Numbered from the stretch's first letter, positions 46,568 to 56,480 are shown. The stretch is DNA of 64,000 nt from Mycolicibacterium alvei (GCF_010727325.1 NZ_AP022565.1:2852001-2916000); one strand, 5' to 3'. Made by a program: numbers and translations. The notes: generated by a model not told the origin, from the letters alone.

Positions 46568-47902
46568 TTACCGCCCTCCCTGGGTGCCGGACCCGGCGGG
46601 TGGCGCCGGTAACGGTGGCTGCGGCGGGGCCGCGGGCAGCTCAATCGAGGTCGGTTCCGGTGTCGGCGTGCTCGCCACCCCCGGCGCTGCCGGTGCCGGC
46701 GGTCCTGGCGGCGGTCCCCCTGGTGTGGGCGCCGGCAGCGGTTCACGGTAGGGGTAACGGGCATCGCCCGGCTTACCCGTGATCGCGTCGGGCAGTGTCA
46801 TATTGGGTTCTCCACCTTGGCCAGTGCGCGGATAGGGAATCGGCAGGGCCGGTGTGCCCGGCTGACCGACTGGCGGATCGACACGTTGTGAGGGCAACAA
46901 GACATTGGGGTCGAGCCCGAGATCGGAGAATGCGGCATCAATGAACGGCTGGAGGATCTGCCCTGGTATGAGGTTGGCGATATAAGCCTTGAAGAACGGG
47001 CCTGAACCCACCGACTCTCCCAGCGACAGGGCGTAGGTATTAAGTCCCCTGATTGCCTTCTGCACGTCACTCTTGCGGTTCTCGACGAGTGCCAGGACGC
47101 CGTTGAGTTTGTCCAAAGACGGTCTGAACGTCTGCTTCGTATCGTCGATCAGGCCTCTGATCTGGTTGGCGGCTGCAGCGATGTTGGCTGAAACCTGGTC
47201 CAGTGCAGCGCTTTGGCTTTGCAACGCCACCAATAGGTCATTGGTGTTCTTGATCAGCCCGGCGATCTGGTCGCCCCGCTCGGCAAGCACCGTGGAGGTT
47301 TTGTTGGCGTTGGCCAATAGTGTTCGAAGCTGGGTGTCACGGGTGTTGAGCACCTCGGAGAAGCGAGCGACGCCGGCCACGGCGGCTTGGACGTCGGGTG
47401 GGGTGTCACGGAAGGTTGTGGCCAGAACGTCAAGCGACTGCGAAAGCTGGTCGGTGTTCAATCCGCTGATCGCCGCGCTGAGGTCCCCCATCGCGTCGGG
47501 CAGTTGGTAGGCCGATGTGGTGCGTTCCAGCGGGATCGGACCTTGCTGTCGGCCGTCCCCACGGGGGCGGATCTCCAGGAACTTGTTGCCCAGAAGACTT
47601 TTCGTCTTCACGGCGGCTTCGGTGCGGTCGCCGATCCGCAGCGTGTTGGAGATGGTGAACGTGACCAGTACCCGCGACCCATCGAGAGCGATGCTGTCGA
47701 CCTGACCGACAGGACTGCCCGACACCTGGACCGAGGCTCCCGAGGTCAGTCCACCGGCCTCGGCGAAATAGGCCGAGTAGTGCTTGTCGTGATTGATCAG
47801 TGGCAGCTTGTGGTAGTTGAGGATGGCCACGGCTGTACCGGTCAGCAGCGCGATACCGATCAGGCCGATGGTCACCGGGTTTCGTTCGCTGAACAGTTTC
47901 AT
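46568..47902 (-). CDS. mceC: Mce family protein MceC
   Basis: Encodes 444 residues from the ATG at 47902, overlapping the mceB stop (ATGA); four extra codons upstream are not used. N-terminal helix (VTIGLIGIALLTGTAVAIL), MCE domain (HYSAYFAEAGGLTSGASVQVSGSPVGQV), long helical part, and about 75 residues of proline-rich C-terminus. Confidence 0.93.
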   Translation of the reverse strand: MKLFSERNPVTIGLIGIALLTGTAVAILNYHKLPLINHDKHYSAYFAEAGGLTSGASVQVSGSPVGQVDSIALDGSRVLVTFTISNTLRIGDRTEAAVKTKSLLGNKFLEIRPRGDGRQQGPIPLERTTSAYQLPDAMGDLSAAISGLNTDQLSQSLDVLATTFRDTPPDVQAAVAGVARFSEVLNTRDTQLRTLLANANKTSTVLAERGDQIAGLIKNTNDLLVALQSQSAALDQVSANIAAAANQIRGLIDDTKQTFRPSLDKLNGVLALVENRKSDVQKAIRGLNTYALSLGESVGSGPFFKAYIANLIPGQILQPFIDAAFSDLGLDPNVLLPSQRVDPPVGQPGTPALPIPYPRTGQGGEPNMTLPDAITGKPGDARYPYREPLPAPTPGGPPPGPPAPAAPGVASTPTPEPTSIELPAAPPQPPLPAPPAGSGTQGGR

Positions 47903-48927
47903 CTCGGCGTACACCTACCCGTCGGTTGACCGGCGAGTTTGATGTAGACCGGCTGCCCGCCTTTGCCGTTGACCTTGAGCACGATGTCGCACAAGTAGAA
48001 GCTGAAGAAGTCGCCGTACATGCCCTGTCGACTGAGGATCTGATAGGCGTGCGGCAGCGTCTTGAGGAAATCATCGAGATATTCGTGATCGGCCACGACA
48101 ATCCCGCTGGCGCGGTCATTCTCGTCAATCACCGTGCTCAGCGGTGGCCGCGCCTGGGTGAGCAGGTCAGCGATCGAACCTGCCGCGGAGTTGCCGTAGG
48201 ACACGGCATTGGCCAGGTCCCCCTTGCGATCGGCCAGCGTCGCGACCAGCTCCGACAGCGATTCGACGCCTTTGGCGAATTGGCTGCTCTGGTCGCCCAA
48301 CGAACCGAGGACGATATTCAGATTGCCGATCACCTGACCGATCAGCTGATCCTTGTCGGCCAAGGTATTGGTCAGCGCTGCGGTCTGGTCCAGGAACGAT
48401 CCGATGGTGGCACCTTGGCCCTGAAACGCGCTGATGAGCTGTGTCGACAAGGCGTTGACCTGCCCGGGATCCAGCGCGCGAAACAGCGGCCGGAATCCGC
48501 CGATGAGAGCGTCAAGGTCGAGCGCCGGCGAGGTACGAGACAGCGGAATCGTCTGCCCGCCATCTAGTTTCCTTGACCCTCCGGGCGCTTCTTCCAGCGC
48601 GAGATAGCGACCGCCGATCAGGTTGTCATAGCGGATGACGGCGCGGGTGCCCTCGGTGAGAACCACCGAATCCTCCACCCGGAATGTGACGTTGACCGTC
48701 GTGTCGTCGTTGATCGTGACCTCGGAGACCTTGCCCACCTCCACGCCCGCGATTCGGACGAAATTTCCCTTCTCCAAACCGGACACATTGCTGAACAGGG
48801 CGTTGAAGGTGGTGCCTCGGTCAAAGCGCAGCTGCCCGAAAATGACGATCAAAGTGAACGCTCCGAAGAGGGAGACGGTCACGAAGACCACCAGGCGCCA
48901 GGCTGCGCCTTTGAGGTTGTCTCTCAC
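47899..48927 (-). CDS. mceB: Mce family protein MceB
   Basis: Encodes 342 residues from a GTG at 48927. N-terminal helix (LVVFVTVSLFGAFTLIVIFG), MCE domain (FNALFSNVSGLEKGNFVRIAGVEVGKV), then the helical domain ending with a conserved cysteine pair region (FYLCDIVL, GRCTPR). It starts 48 bases after mceA. Confidence 0.93.
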   Translation of the reverse strand: MRDNLKGAAWRLVVFVTVSLFGAFTLIVIFGQLRFDRGTTFNALFSNVSGLEKGNFVRIAGVEVGKVSEVTINDDTTVNVTFRVEDSVVLTEGTRAVIRYDNLIGGRYLALEEAPGGSRKLDGGQTIPLSRTSPALDLDALIGGFRPLFRALDPGQVNALSTQLISAFQGQGATIGSFLDQTAALTNTLADKDQLIGQVIGNLNIVLGSLGDQSSQFAKGVESLSELVATLADRKGDLANAVSYGNSAAGSIADLLTQARPPLSTVIDENDRASGIVVADHEYLDDFLKTLPHAYQILSRQGMYGDFFSFYLCDIVLKVNGKGGQPVYIKLAGQPTGRCTPR

Positions 48928-48975
48928 AACGGTTGTGCGCCTTCCATTCTCGGTGCGTGCGTACGGTCGGTGGGG

Positions 48976-50406
48976 TCAGGGCGGTGGCGGCAGTAGGGTC
49001 GGTCCGAGCTGGGCCGGAACTGGCGTCACGAAAGGTTCCGAGCCGGGCGGTGGGGGTTCGGGTTCGCGCGGCTGCCCCGGTGGGGGCGCTGCGGGAAGAC
49101 CCGGGTACAGCGGGGTTCCGTCGGGGGCGTACAGCTGCGCACCGTACGGCGGTGCGCCGGGATATGGCACCGGCCCCGGAGCGGGGCCACCCTGGTTACG
49201 CAGACTGGGCGGTTCGGGCACGCCCCGGGTGACCGGGAAGTAGTTGGCCCATCCGGGGAAGCCGATCCCCGGGTTGGGGCGCAGGTCCAGGCCGGTGCCC
49301 CAGCCGGTGTCGGTGATCAGCTGGCGCTGCGGCCAGTTCTCGGAGACGACCGGCAGAGAGCCGCACCCCGGCTTGCCGCCCGGGCCGCCCTTGGCGCCGG
49401 TGATCGGCAGGTTGTCCGGAAAGCGATAGGGGTCGTCGCCGAGCATGAGCGTGGAATCGACGACGAGCGACTTTCCGTTGCCACCCGCCATCTCGTAGCC
49501 ACCGTCGTCGAGGAAGTGCTTGCCGCCCAACAGCATGCAGGTGAATGACGGGTGGTACTTCAGCAGCAGATCGGTGGTCGGCGCGGTGACATCGACGGCG
49601 TCGACCAGCGACTGGGTGACCGGAGCCAGCAGGTTGATGCCGCTGGCGGAGAAGCCAGCGAGGTTCAGTAACAGCGAGTCGAGGGCTCTGGCGTTGTCGA
49701 CAACGCTTGTGCCGATGGTGGTTGCGGCATCCAGCACGGTCACGATGTCGTCCGCGGCGGCGTCGTATGTGTCGGCAAATCCTTTGAGAGACTTCCAATC
49801 CCGCCGCGAGGTTTCGGCGCGCGGATTGAGGGAGTGCAGGACTTGGTCGGCGTCGGTGATCGCGTGACCCATGCGCTCGCCTTTGCCGCGCACGGCGTCG
49901 CCGATCGCGGTCAGCACCGCGTTGAGTTTGGACGGGTCGATCTGGTGAATGACATCGACGAGGCTTTGAAAGACCGTGTTGACTTCGGTGCTGACATTCG
50001 ATGAGCGGATCACCGCGCCGGCCGCCAGGCGCTGCGAGCTCGGATCGGCGGGGTAGACGAGTTCGACGAATTTAGCGCCGAAGGCGGTGGTGGCCTGAAT
50101 CTGGGCCCCGACGTTGGCCGGGATGTATTTGATTTGACCGGGGAATATGTCCAGCTGGAGGCTGAAATCGTCGCCTCCGTTGTCGATTGTCCGCACCCTA
50201 CCGACCTGGATTCCCCGCATCTTGACCTTGCTGCCCGACTCCATCACCAGACCGGCACGGTCAGCTGTGAGGGTAACCGGCACAGCGCTGTTGAAGCTGC
50301 GGGTGAAAAGCGCGGCGATCAGAAACACCATGGACACGACGGTCACCAACATGATCAATGTCCACCAGCCAGGATGCAGGCGGCGTTCACCGGGGCGGGG
50401 TTCCAT
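48976..50406 (-). CDS. mceA: Mce family protein MceA
   Basis: Encodes 476 residues from the ATG at 50406. N-terminal membrane helix (LIMLVTVVSMVFLIAALF), MCE domain (PVTLTADRAGLVMESGSKVKMRGIQVGRV), helical domain with PSFTCMLLGGKHFLDDGGYE, and a very proline-rich tail of about 80 residues. MceA-F are thought to form a periplasm-spanning tunnel delivering lipids to the YrbE permease. The frame is open 5' to 50475, inside yrbEB. Confidence 0.94.
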   Translation of the reverse strand: MEPRPGERRLHPGWWTLIMLVTVVSMVFLIAALFTRSFNSAVPVTLTADRAGLVMESGSKVKMRGIQVGRVRTIDNGGDDFSLQLDIFPGQIKYIPANVGAQIQATTAFGAKFVELVYPADPSSQRLAAGAVIRSSNVSTEVNTVFQSLVDVIHQIDPSKLNAVLTAIGDAVRGKGERMGHAITDADQVLHSLNPRAETSRRDWKSLKGFADTYDAAADDIVTVLDAATTIGTSVVDNARALDSLLLNLAGFSASGINLLAPVTQSLVDAVDVTAPTTDLLLKYHPSFTCMLLGGKHFLDDGGYEMAGGNGKSLVVDSTLMLGDDPYRFPDNLPITGAKGGPGGKPGCGSLPVVSENWPQRQLITDTGWGTGLDLRPNPGIGFPGWANYFPVTRGVPEPPSLRNQGGPAPGPVPYPGAPPYGAQLYAPDGTPLYPGLPAAPPPGQPREPEPPPPGSEPFVTPVPAQLGPTLLPPPP

Positions 50407-50414
50407 CTCAGCGC

Positions 50415-51269
50415 CTATCCGGACAGGGTGAAGTTGCCGGACTGGCCGTAGATGGCCAGTGCTGCACCTACACACACGTAGGTGGCCGCGATCAGGGAGG
50501 CCCGCACGGCCCGGCCGACTGCTTCACCGACGCCGGCCGGTCCGCCGGTGGCGGTGTAGCCGTAATAGGTATGCACGAGCATGATGACGATCGCCATCAA
50601 CACGGCCTGCAGAAACGACCAGATCAGATCAAGCGGATTGAGGAAGGTGTTGAAGTAGTGGTCGTAGACGCCGGCTGACTGTCCATAGATGACGGTGGTA
50701 CCCAGCCGGGCTGCCGTGAAAGAGCTGAGCACCGCCACGCAATAGAACGGCATGACGACAACGACCCCGGCGATCACCCTGGTCGACGCCAGGTAGGCGA
50801 TCGAGCGGATGCCCATCACCTCGAGGGCGTCGATTTCCTCGCTGATTCGCATGGCGCCGATCTGGGCCGTTGCCCCGGCACCGATCGTTGCGGCCAGTGC
50901 AATGCCCGCCGTCAACGGCGCAATGAGGCGCACATTTACAAACGCCGAAACGAATCCGGTGAGAGCCTCCACCCCGATGTTGGCCAGCGAGTCGTATCCC
51001 TGTACCGCGATCAACGCTCCGGTGGACATGGTCAGGAATCCGACGATGACGACGGTGCCGCCGATGACCGCCAGCGCCCCGGTGCCCAAACTCATCTGTG
51101 CGATCAACCGGATGATCTCGGTCTTATAGTGGATGAGCGCGTCGCCGGTCGACCGCAATGCCGTTCCGCAGAACTGGGTTTGGGTACCGACGTTGTTCCA
51201 GCTGTCGGCCCACCGGCGCAGCATTCGCTGCAGCCGCTGCTGCTGTCTGCCGGCCATGGCGGTCGTCAT
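50415..51269 (-). CDS. yrbEB: Mce permease YrbEB
   Basis: Encodes 284 residues of the MlaE/permease family with five or six hydrophobic helices. Diagnostic segments are GATAQIGAMRISEEIDALEVMGI (the EQD-like coupling loop for the ATPase) and SLANIGVEALTGFVSAF. It overlaps yrbEA by four bases. The MceG/Mkl ATPase is not in the window, as usual, since one ATPase serves several Mce systems. Confidence 0.94.
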   Translation of the reverse strand: MTTAMAGRQQQRLQRMLRRWADSWNNVGTQTQFCGTALRSTGDALIHYKTEIIRLIAQMSLGTGALAVIGGTVVIVGFLTMSTGALIAVQGYDSLANIGVEALTGFVSAFVNVRLIAPLTAGIALAATIGAGATAQIGAMRISEEIDALEVMGIRSIAYLASTRVIAGVVVVMPFYCVAVLSSFTAARLGTTVIYGQSAGVYDHYFNTFLNPLDLIWSFLQAVLMAIVIMLVHTYYGYTATGGPAGVGEAVGRAVRASLIAATYVCVGAALAIYGQSGNFTLSG

Positions 51270-52033
51270 TTGGACACCTGCACACCGACTGCGGTGGCCA
51301 GCACGTTGATGAAGAACAGCGCCATGAACGAGAACACCACGGCCTCGTTGACCGCGTTCCCCACTCCCGCGGCCCCACCGCCGACCGATATCCCCTTGTA
51401 ACAGGCGATCATTCCGGCGGCGAACCCGAACAACGCCGCCTTGACCAGGGCCACCAGCACGTCACTGAGGCCCACCACGAGCGGGAGTCCGGCGATAAAC
51501 GCTCCGGGCGAAACATGCTGAAAATACACCGAAAAGAGGTATCCACCGCTGAGGCCGACCAGGGTCACCAGCGACGACAGCAGCAGCGCGACCACCGTAG
51601 CGGCCAGCACCCGCGGTACCACCAGCCGCTGCACCGGGTTGATCCCCAGCACACGAAGCGCGTCGAGCTCCTCGCGAATGGTGCGCGAACCCAGGTCGGC
51701 GCACATTGCGGTGGCGCCGGCCCCCGCGATAACCAGCACCGTCACAATCGGCCCGATTTGGGTGACCGCCCCGATCGCGGCACCGCTGCCGGAGAAATCG
51801 GCCGCGCCGAACTCGGCCAACAAGATGTTGAAGATGAACGTCGTCAAGACGGTGAACGGTATCGACAGTGTGAGTGTCGGCATGAGCGACACCCGCGTGA
51901 CAAACCAGGCTTGTAGGACGAATTCGCGCCATGCGAACGGCGGCCGGAAGAGCAGCACCATGGTGTCAAGTGCCATGGCGAAGAAGCTGCCGAGTTCACG
52001 CATCGGCTTGACCGTGTTGTTCCAGGTGACCAA
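51266..52033 (-). CDS. yrbEA: Mce permease YrbEA
   Basis: Encodes about 255 residues of the MlaE family. Landmarks: GATAMCADLGSRTIREELDALRVLGINP (ATPase-coupling loop), FIAGLPLVVGLSDVLVALVKAALFG. The ORF is open to 52135, but that part is the conserved promoter DNA. I place the start at the TTG at 52033, about eight bases after AGAGGCGAGG; the TTG at 52039 is also possible. First gene of a leftward operon running to 40961, under copy C of the 29-base element. Confidence 0.92.
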   Translation of the reverse strand: MVTWNNTVKPMRELGSFFAMALDTMVLLFRPPFAWREFVLQAWFVTRVSLMPTLTLSIPFTVLTTFIFNILLAEFGAADFSGSGAAIGAVTQIGPIVTVLVIAGAGATAMCADLGSRTIREELDALRVLGINPVQRLVVPRVLAATVVALLLSSLVTLVGLSGGYLFSVYFQHVSPGAFIAGLPLVVGLSDVLVALVKAALFGFAAGMIACYKGISVGGGAAGVGNAVNEAVVFSFMALFFINVLATAVGVQVSK

Positions 52034-52106
52034 GACCAAGCCTCGCCTCTTCGAAGTATGCCGGTACTCGCGCCGATGCGGCGGTCCCGCTGGCAAGTAA
52101 TGACAC

Positions 52107-52135
52107 ACGTAACTACAACTGTGACACGGTGTCAA
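52107..52135 (-). promoter_or_regulatory. Shared promoter/operator element, copy C (mce promoter)
   Basis: Third copy, minus strand: TTGACAC-CG-TGTCACA, then GT, then TGTAGTTACGT. The inverted repeat TGACAC-G-GTGTCA is at 52122-52134. It faces yrbEA, whose start is about 74 bases away, the same geometry as copies A and B. Flanking bases 52136-52160 match those beside copy B in most positions (AAGG, TGTTTCACTTG, TGTGCGAG). Confidence 0.82.
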
Positions 52136-52629
52136 GGATTATGTTTCACTTGTTGTGCGAGGCTACGGCACGTTTACCGGCCGCCGCGGGTTCGGCCATC
52201 GAGCGAGAACTGATTCCGACGGTCAGGCACAGGGAATCGGCAACTCAACACGGCCCCGCACGGGATGGCCACGACGCCGGTGCGGATGCCCGCTGGCAAC
52301 CGCCCCGAAAAACTTGCCGGCCACGGCGCGACAAAGAAGATGGAGGCAGTCCCTTTTGGGCTCTTCTGAACCTCGCCAGGCGGTGCACCTTGACTTTGAG
52401 CCGGAATTTTCGACAACAGGCTGCACTTTCGCCACAGCGCCCCTCAGCGCCGCTCAGGGCCGTATCTAGCGGACAGGTCACGAAATGCCGACAATCGGTC
52501 CCGGTCGGCATCTCCGCCTGTACCGCCCGGGTAATCTCGGCGACTGGGTGACCGCTTCACCCGCAGAGACAATGGTTTTCGGCTTCAACCGCAGCGTGCT
52601 GCGTTCGCTAGAAGGGGAGCTTCCGACGA
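52136..52629. other. Long gap without a recognised gene
   Basis: About 490 bases between the mce promoter element and the secreted hydrolase gene. Open frames here have no family resemblance and poor codon character. The left 25 bases belong to the conserved flank of copy C; GGGGAG before 52630 is a ribosome site. It could hold a long 5' leader or a small RNA, but nothing in the sequence shows this. Confidence 0.5.
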
Positions 52630-54615
52630 ATGAGGCCGGCTGGTCCGCGCATGGGCAAATTCCCGGGGATCGCAAGCACCAGAAGGCCATTGAAACCTCT
52701 GGCGGTGCTCATGGCAGTGGTGCTGACCGCCGCGGCGGCCGGGCCGGCCATGGGTTCGGCCGTCGCCGACCCCACCCAGACCCGCTACTCGCTGGTGAAC
52801 GGGTGCTACCTGATCGACACCCCGACCGGACCGGTCGCACCGGCCGCCGGGCCCTACCGGATGCACGCAACCGGACTCGGTGAGTACCTCCTCTACGGCC
52901 GGAACCAGCAACTGCTCAACGCCACGCTAGGTTCGGTCAACACCCTCAGCACCCCGTCGCTGACCTCGGTGTGGCAGGTAGACGGTTCTGGCGCAACCGG
53001 TTTCACGCTCACCAACGCTGCAACCAAGCTCAGCGGAGCTGTCACCTTCGTGCCGGCGGCCGGGTGCGCGGAGTACCCCGAGGCTGACGACGGGACCACC
53101 GGCATGCCGGGGCCGAGCGTCGCCCCGGACGGGTCGATCGTCGGAACGATCGATACGCATGTGCACGTCACCGCCTACGAGTTCATGGGCGGTAACTTCC
53201 ACTGCGGACGGCCCTGGCATCCCCTCGGCGCGCCCTACGCGCTGCCCGACTGTTCCCAGTACCGCGGCGGCACCAACGGCCTGGTCGCCAGTTTCCTCGA
53301 CTACGGCGAACCGTTCCACGCCACCGACACTCGCGGTTGGCCGACCTTCCGCGACTGGCCCAGGCCGTCCGTGCTCAGCACCGAGGGCACCTACTGGACC
53401 AGTATCGAGCGGACCTGGAAAGCCGGCCTGCGCATGATGACCGTCGACCTGGTCGACAACGAATCACTGTGCATGCTGATGACCAGCCGTCGAAACCAAT
53501 GCAACGACATGACTTCCGTGCGGACCCAGGCAGCGAGCCTGCGCGCACTGCAGGACTACATCGATGCCCAGGCCGGCGGGCCAGGGCAAGGGTTCTTCCG
53601 CATCGTCACCGATCCCGCCTCAGCGCGCCGGGTCGCCGCATCCGGCAAGCTCGCCGTGGTGCTCGGTATGGAAGTGTCCGACGCGATGAATTGCGGTGTG
53701 GTGCTGGGCGTGCCGAAATGCGGGCCGGGCGATGTCGACCGCTGGCTCGCAGAACTCCGGAATCTCGGTGTCAGTAGCTTCTTCCCGATCCACAAGTTCG
53801 ACAACGCGTTCGGCGGCACCAAGATGGACAGCGATGCCACCGGCCTCTTGGTGAACGCGGGCAACTTCATGCAGACCGGCACATTCTGGAATGTCCAGTC
53901 CTGCACCGGTCCCGAACACGACAACACTCAGCCCTCGGTGCCGCTGGCCGGCAACATCAATCAATTCCTGGCCAGGCTCGTCGGACCCCTGATCGGCGGT
54001 GCATCGCTGCCGCTCTATGCCCCAGGGCCCCACTGCAACGTCCGCCGTCTGACAGCGATGGGCAATTACCTGATCAACGCCATGATGGACCAGGGCTTTC
54101 TCATCGAGGTCGACCACCTGGACGAGGTCACCGCCGACGAGGTCATGAGCATCATCGAACGGCGGCAGTATCCCGGCGTGGTGTCCTCGCACAGCTGGGG
54201 TTCAGATCGCACCATCCAACGTGTTTACGCCGTAGGCGGTTTCGCCACCCCGTACGCCGGTCCAGCCGCAAGCGCCATCGGCGCGTGGCGCCAATACCGG
54301 GCCATGCCGCGCCCGAGCTCGGACTTCGGTTTCGGCTTCGGTTCCGACATGAACGGCCTGGCACCCCAGGGCGGGCCACTCGGCGCCGGCGTCGTCACGT
54401 ACCCGTTCACCTCACACGACGGTCAGGTGACATTCGACCGGGAACGTTGGGGCGAGCGCACTTTCGATATCAACACCGATGGCACCGCCACCTACGGCAG
54501 CTACGCGGACTGGCTCGAAGCGATCCGCGTCCTCGGCGGGCCGCAGATCATGACCGACATGTTCAACGGCGCGGAGGTCTACCTGCGGCTGTGGGAACGG
54601 GTGCGAGGCGGATAG
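52630..54615 (+). CDS. Secreted membrane-dipeptidase/amidohydrolase-like protein
   Basis: Encodes 661 residues with a signal peptide (LKPLAVLMAVVLTAAAAGPAMG, ending near residue 46). After a ~130-residue beta-rich N-terminal part comes a TIM-barrel metal-hydrolase-like domain: DTHVHV (near residue 175), IHKFDN, LIEVDHLDE, VVSSHSWG and GFGSDMNG, which resemble the metal-ligand positions of renal dipeptidase (M19) enzymes. Such mycobacterial proteins are sometimes labelled coagulation factor 5/8-type domain proteins. Substrate unknown. It is divergent from the mce operon and has a long 5' gap. Confidence 0.75.
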   Translation: MRPAGPRMGKFPGIASTRRPLKPLAVLMAVVLTAAAAGPAMGSAVADPTQTRYSLVNGCYLIDTPTGPVAPAAGPYRMHATGLGEYLLYGRNQQLLNATLGSVNTLSTPSLTSVWQVDGSGATGFTLTNAATKLSGAVTFVPAAGCAEYPEADDGTTGMPGPSVAPDGSIVGTIDTHVHVTAYEFMGGNFHCGRPWHPLGAPYALPDCSQYRGGTNGLVASFLDYGEPFHATDTRGWPTFRDWPRPSVLSTEGTYWTSIERTWKAGLRMMTVDLVDNESLCMLMTSRRNQCNDMTSVRTQAASLRALQDYIDAQAGGPGQGFFRIVTDPASARRVAASGKLAVVLGMEVSDAMNCGVVLGVPKCGPGDVDRWLAELRNLGVSSFFPIHKFDNAFGGTKMDSDATGLLVNAGNFMQTGTFWNVQSCTGPEHDNTQPSVPLAGNINQFLARLVGPLIGGASLPLYAPGPHCNVRRLTAMGNYLINAMMDQGFLIEVDHLDEVTADEVMSIIERRQYPGVVSSHSWGSDRTIQRVYAVGGFATPYAGPAASAIGAWRQYRAMPRPSSDFGFGFGSDMNGLAPQGGPLGAGVVTYPFTSHDGQVTFDRERWGERTFDINTDGTATYGSYADWLEAIRVLGGPQIMTDMFNGAEVYLRLWERVRGG

Positions 54616-54684
54616 CTCACCGGTTTCTACGCCACGGTTGTCGTCAGCGCGCGGGAACGACCACCGGGTAGAAAACGGCGGCGC

Positions 54685-55533
54685 TCACACAGGCCGACGC
54701 CGCAACCCACCCAAAAGCGCCACGACTATCCCGAACACCACCAGCGCACCGCCGGCGGCCAGGGTGAGGTTGAGCCAGTGGTGCAGGCTGCCGATCGCGT
54801 GGCCGGTCATGGCGTCGGCGATCTGGCGGATGTCGCCGCTGGTGTGGTTGAGCGCCTCGTTGAGGTAGCGCCGGCCGGCCTCCAACCCGGCCCACCCGGC
54901 TGCACCCACCAGCAAGGAGGAAATACCCAGCGCAGCAAGGGTTTTACCGCGGGCTCGGGCGGCAGCCAGAGTCAGCAGGGCGAAGACGCCGGCCAGCACC
55001 GTCACGCCCACACTGACCCACGGACCCCACACCGCCAGCGGACGTAAGATCCCCGGCCGCAGACTGTCCGGCGCCGACGACGCGATGGGGACCGTAAGTG
55101 TCTGTGGCACTTCGATACCGAAGCCGGTCAGGGTTTCGCGGAACGAGGCATCCCTGAGCATCGGGGCCACATCGATCACCCAACTGCCGTTCTCATCCCG
55201 CGACAACCGGTCGGTGAACATCCAGGTGTGCGCGAGTTGGTTGGCCAGCGCGAACTGTCCGGGGAAGTCCGGCCCTGCGGTGTAGGCGCCGGCCACGACC
55301 CGGATCCGCCGTGAGTCCACGTTCGCCCCGCTCTGGGCCGCCAGGGATTGGACCTGGGTGGCGAGTTCACCGGCGACGGCCTGCTGTAACTGTGGGTCGG
55401 CGGCCGCGCCTGCGGCGAACGACGAGTAGCCCTGCTGGTCGATGATGTTCTTCTGCACCCACGCCGACGGCACCGCCGCGGCGAGCAGGATCGTCGTCAG
55501 CACCCACAGGAACAGCGTCATGACGAATCGCAC
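54685..55533 (-). CDS. Conserved membrane protein of unknown function
   Basis: Encodes 282 residues from a GTG at 55533 with AGGAGG five bases upstream. An N-terminal helix (LFLWVLTTILLAAAVPSAWV), a ~150-residue outer domain with no cysteines, then three helices in the C-terminal half (VSVGVTVLAGVFALLTLA, ALGISSLLVGAAGWAGL, LTLAAGGALVVFGIVVALL). The layout is found in other actinobacterial membrane proteins but I assign no function. It converges with the secreted hydrolase gene and starts 26 bases after the PPK2 gene. Confidence 0.78.
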   Translation of the reverse strand: MRFVMTLFLWVLTTILLAAAVPSAWVQKNIIDQQGYSSFAAGAAADPQLQQAVAGELATQVQSLAAQSGANVDSRRIRVVAGAYTAGPDFPGQFALANQLAHTWMFTDRLSRDENGSWVIDVAPMLRDASFRETLTGFGIEVPQTLTVPIASSAPDSLRPGILRPLAVWGPWVSVGVTVLAGVFALLTLAAARARGKTLAALGISSLLVGAAGWAGLEAGRRYLNEALNHTSGDIRQIADAMTGHAIGSLHHWLNLTLAAGGALVVFGIVVALLGGLRRRPV

Positions 55534-55559
55534 GCCGTCCTCCTACTCCCGGGCGGCGG

Positions 55560-56417
55560 TCAGTCCGACAGCGCGCGCCCCACGATCAGCGGATCGGCGT
55601 GGCCGACCACCTCAAAATCCTTGTTGTCGTAATCGAACTTACCGAGCACGTGGCGCATGGCGTTGATCCGGGCGCGTTTCTTGTCGTTGCTCTTGACCAC
55701 GGTCCAGGGCGCCGTTTCGGTGTCGGTCCAGGCGAACATGTCTTCCTTGGCCGCGGTGTAGTCGTCCCATTTGTCCAACGATGCGAGGTCGGTGGGTGAG
55801 AGTTTCCACTGCCGCACGGGGTCGACCTGGCGGATGGTGAACCGGGTGCGCTGCTCGGATTGCGTGACGGAGAACCACAGCTTGGTCAGGCTGATGCCGT
55901 CGTTGACCAGCATCTGCTCGAACAACGGGGTCTGACGGATGAATTCGGCGTGCTGCCTGGGCGAGCAGTAGCCCATCACCCGCTCCACCCCGGCGCGGTT
56001 GTACCAGGAGCGGTCGAACAGGACGATCTCCCCGGCGGCAGGCAGGTGCTGCACGTAGCGCTGGAAGTACCACTGGGTGCGTTCTCTTTCGGTGGGTTTC
56101 TCCAGTGCGACGACGCGGGCTCCGCGGGGGTTGAGGTGCTCCATGAACCGCTTGATGGTGCCGCCCTTGCCGGCGGCGTCGCGTCCCTCGAAGACGATGA
56201 CGTGCCGCAACCCGTTGCCCTGACTCCACTTCTGCAGCTTCAGCAGTTCGATCTGCAGCAGTCGCTTCTGCTCCTCGTACTCCTGGCGCGACATGCGGTC
56301 GGAGTACGGGTAGTTCTCCCGCCAGGTGTCCACGACTTCGCCGCCGGGTTCCAGCAGCAGCACGGGGTCGTCATCGTCGTCGTCACGGACCGTGTAGCCG
56401 GTGATGTCCAGAGTCAC
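55560..56417 (-). CDS. ppk2: Polyphosphate kinase 2 family protein
   Basis: Encodes 285 residues from a GTG at 56417. PPK2 enzymes transfer phosphate between polyphosphate and nucleoside di- or monophosphates. Walker A is FEGRDAAGKGG (residues 76-86, Lys84) and Walker B LFDRSWYNRAGVERVMG (Asp135). The lid region has KPTERERTQWYFQRY. A poly-Asp stretch occurs at residues 12-17. It resembles Rv3232c. Length and motifs suggest a single-domain enzyme. Confidence 0.93.
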   Translation of the reverse strand: MTLDITGYTVRDDDDDDPVLLLEPGGEVVDTWRENYPYSDRMSRQEYEEQKRLLQIELLKLQKWSQGNGLRHVIVFEGRDAAGKGGTIKRFMEHLNPRGARVVALEKPTERERTQWYFQRYVQHLPAAGEIVLFDRSWYNRAGVERVMGYCSPRQHAEFIRQTPLFEQMLVNDGISLTKLWFSVTQSEQRTRFTIRQVDPVRQWKLSPTDLASLDKWDDYTAAKEDMFAWTDTETAPWTVVKSNDKKRARINAMRHVLGKFDYDNKDFEVVGHADPLIVGRALSD

Positions 56418-56480
56418 CGGCCGACGCTATCCACCCCGTCGAACACCAAGGTGTCGCCGGGGTGAACGGTCGATACCTCG

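Noticed and set aside
51266..52135. YrbEA frame starting at 52135 with a Cys-rich N-terminus
   Set aside because: The first ~34 codons are the conserved promoter element translated; the same Cys/His pattern appears when copies A and B are translated, and a TTG start with a good ribosome site lies at 52033 or 52039.
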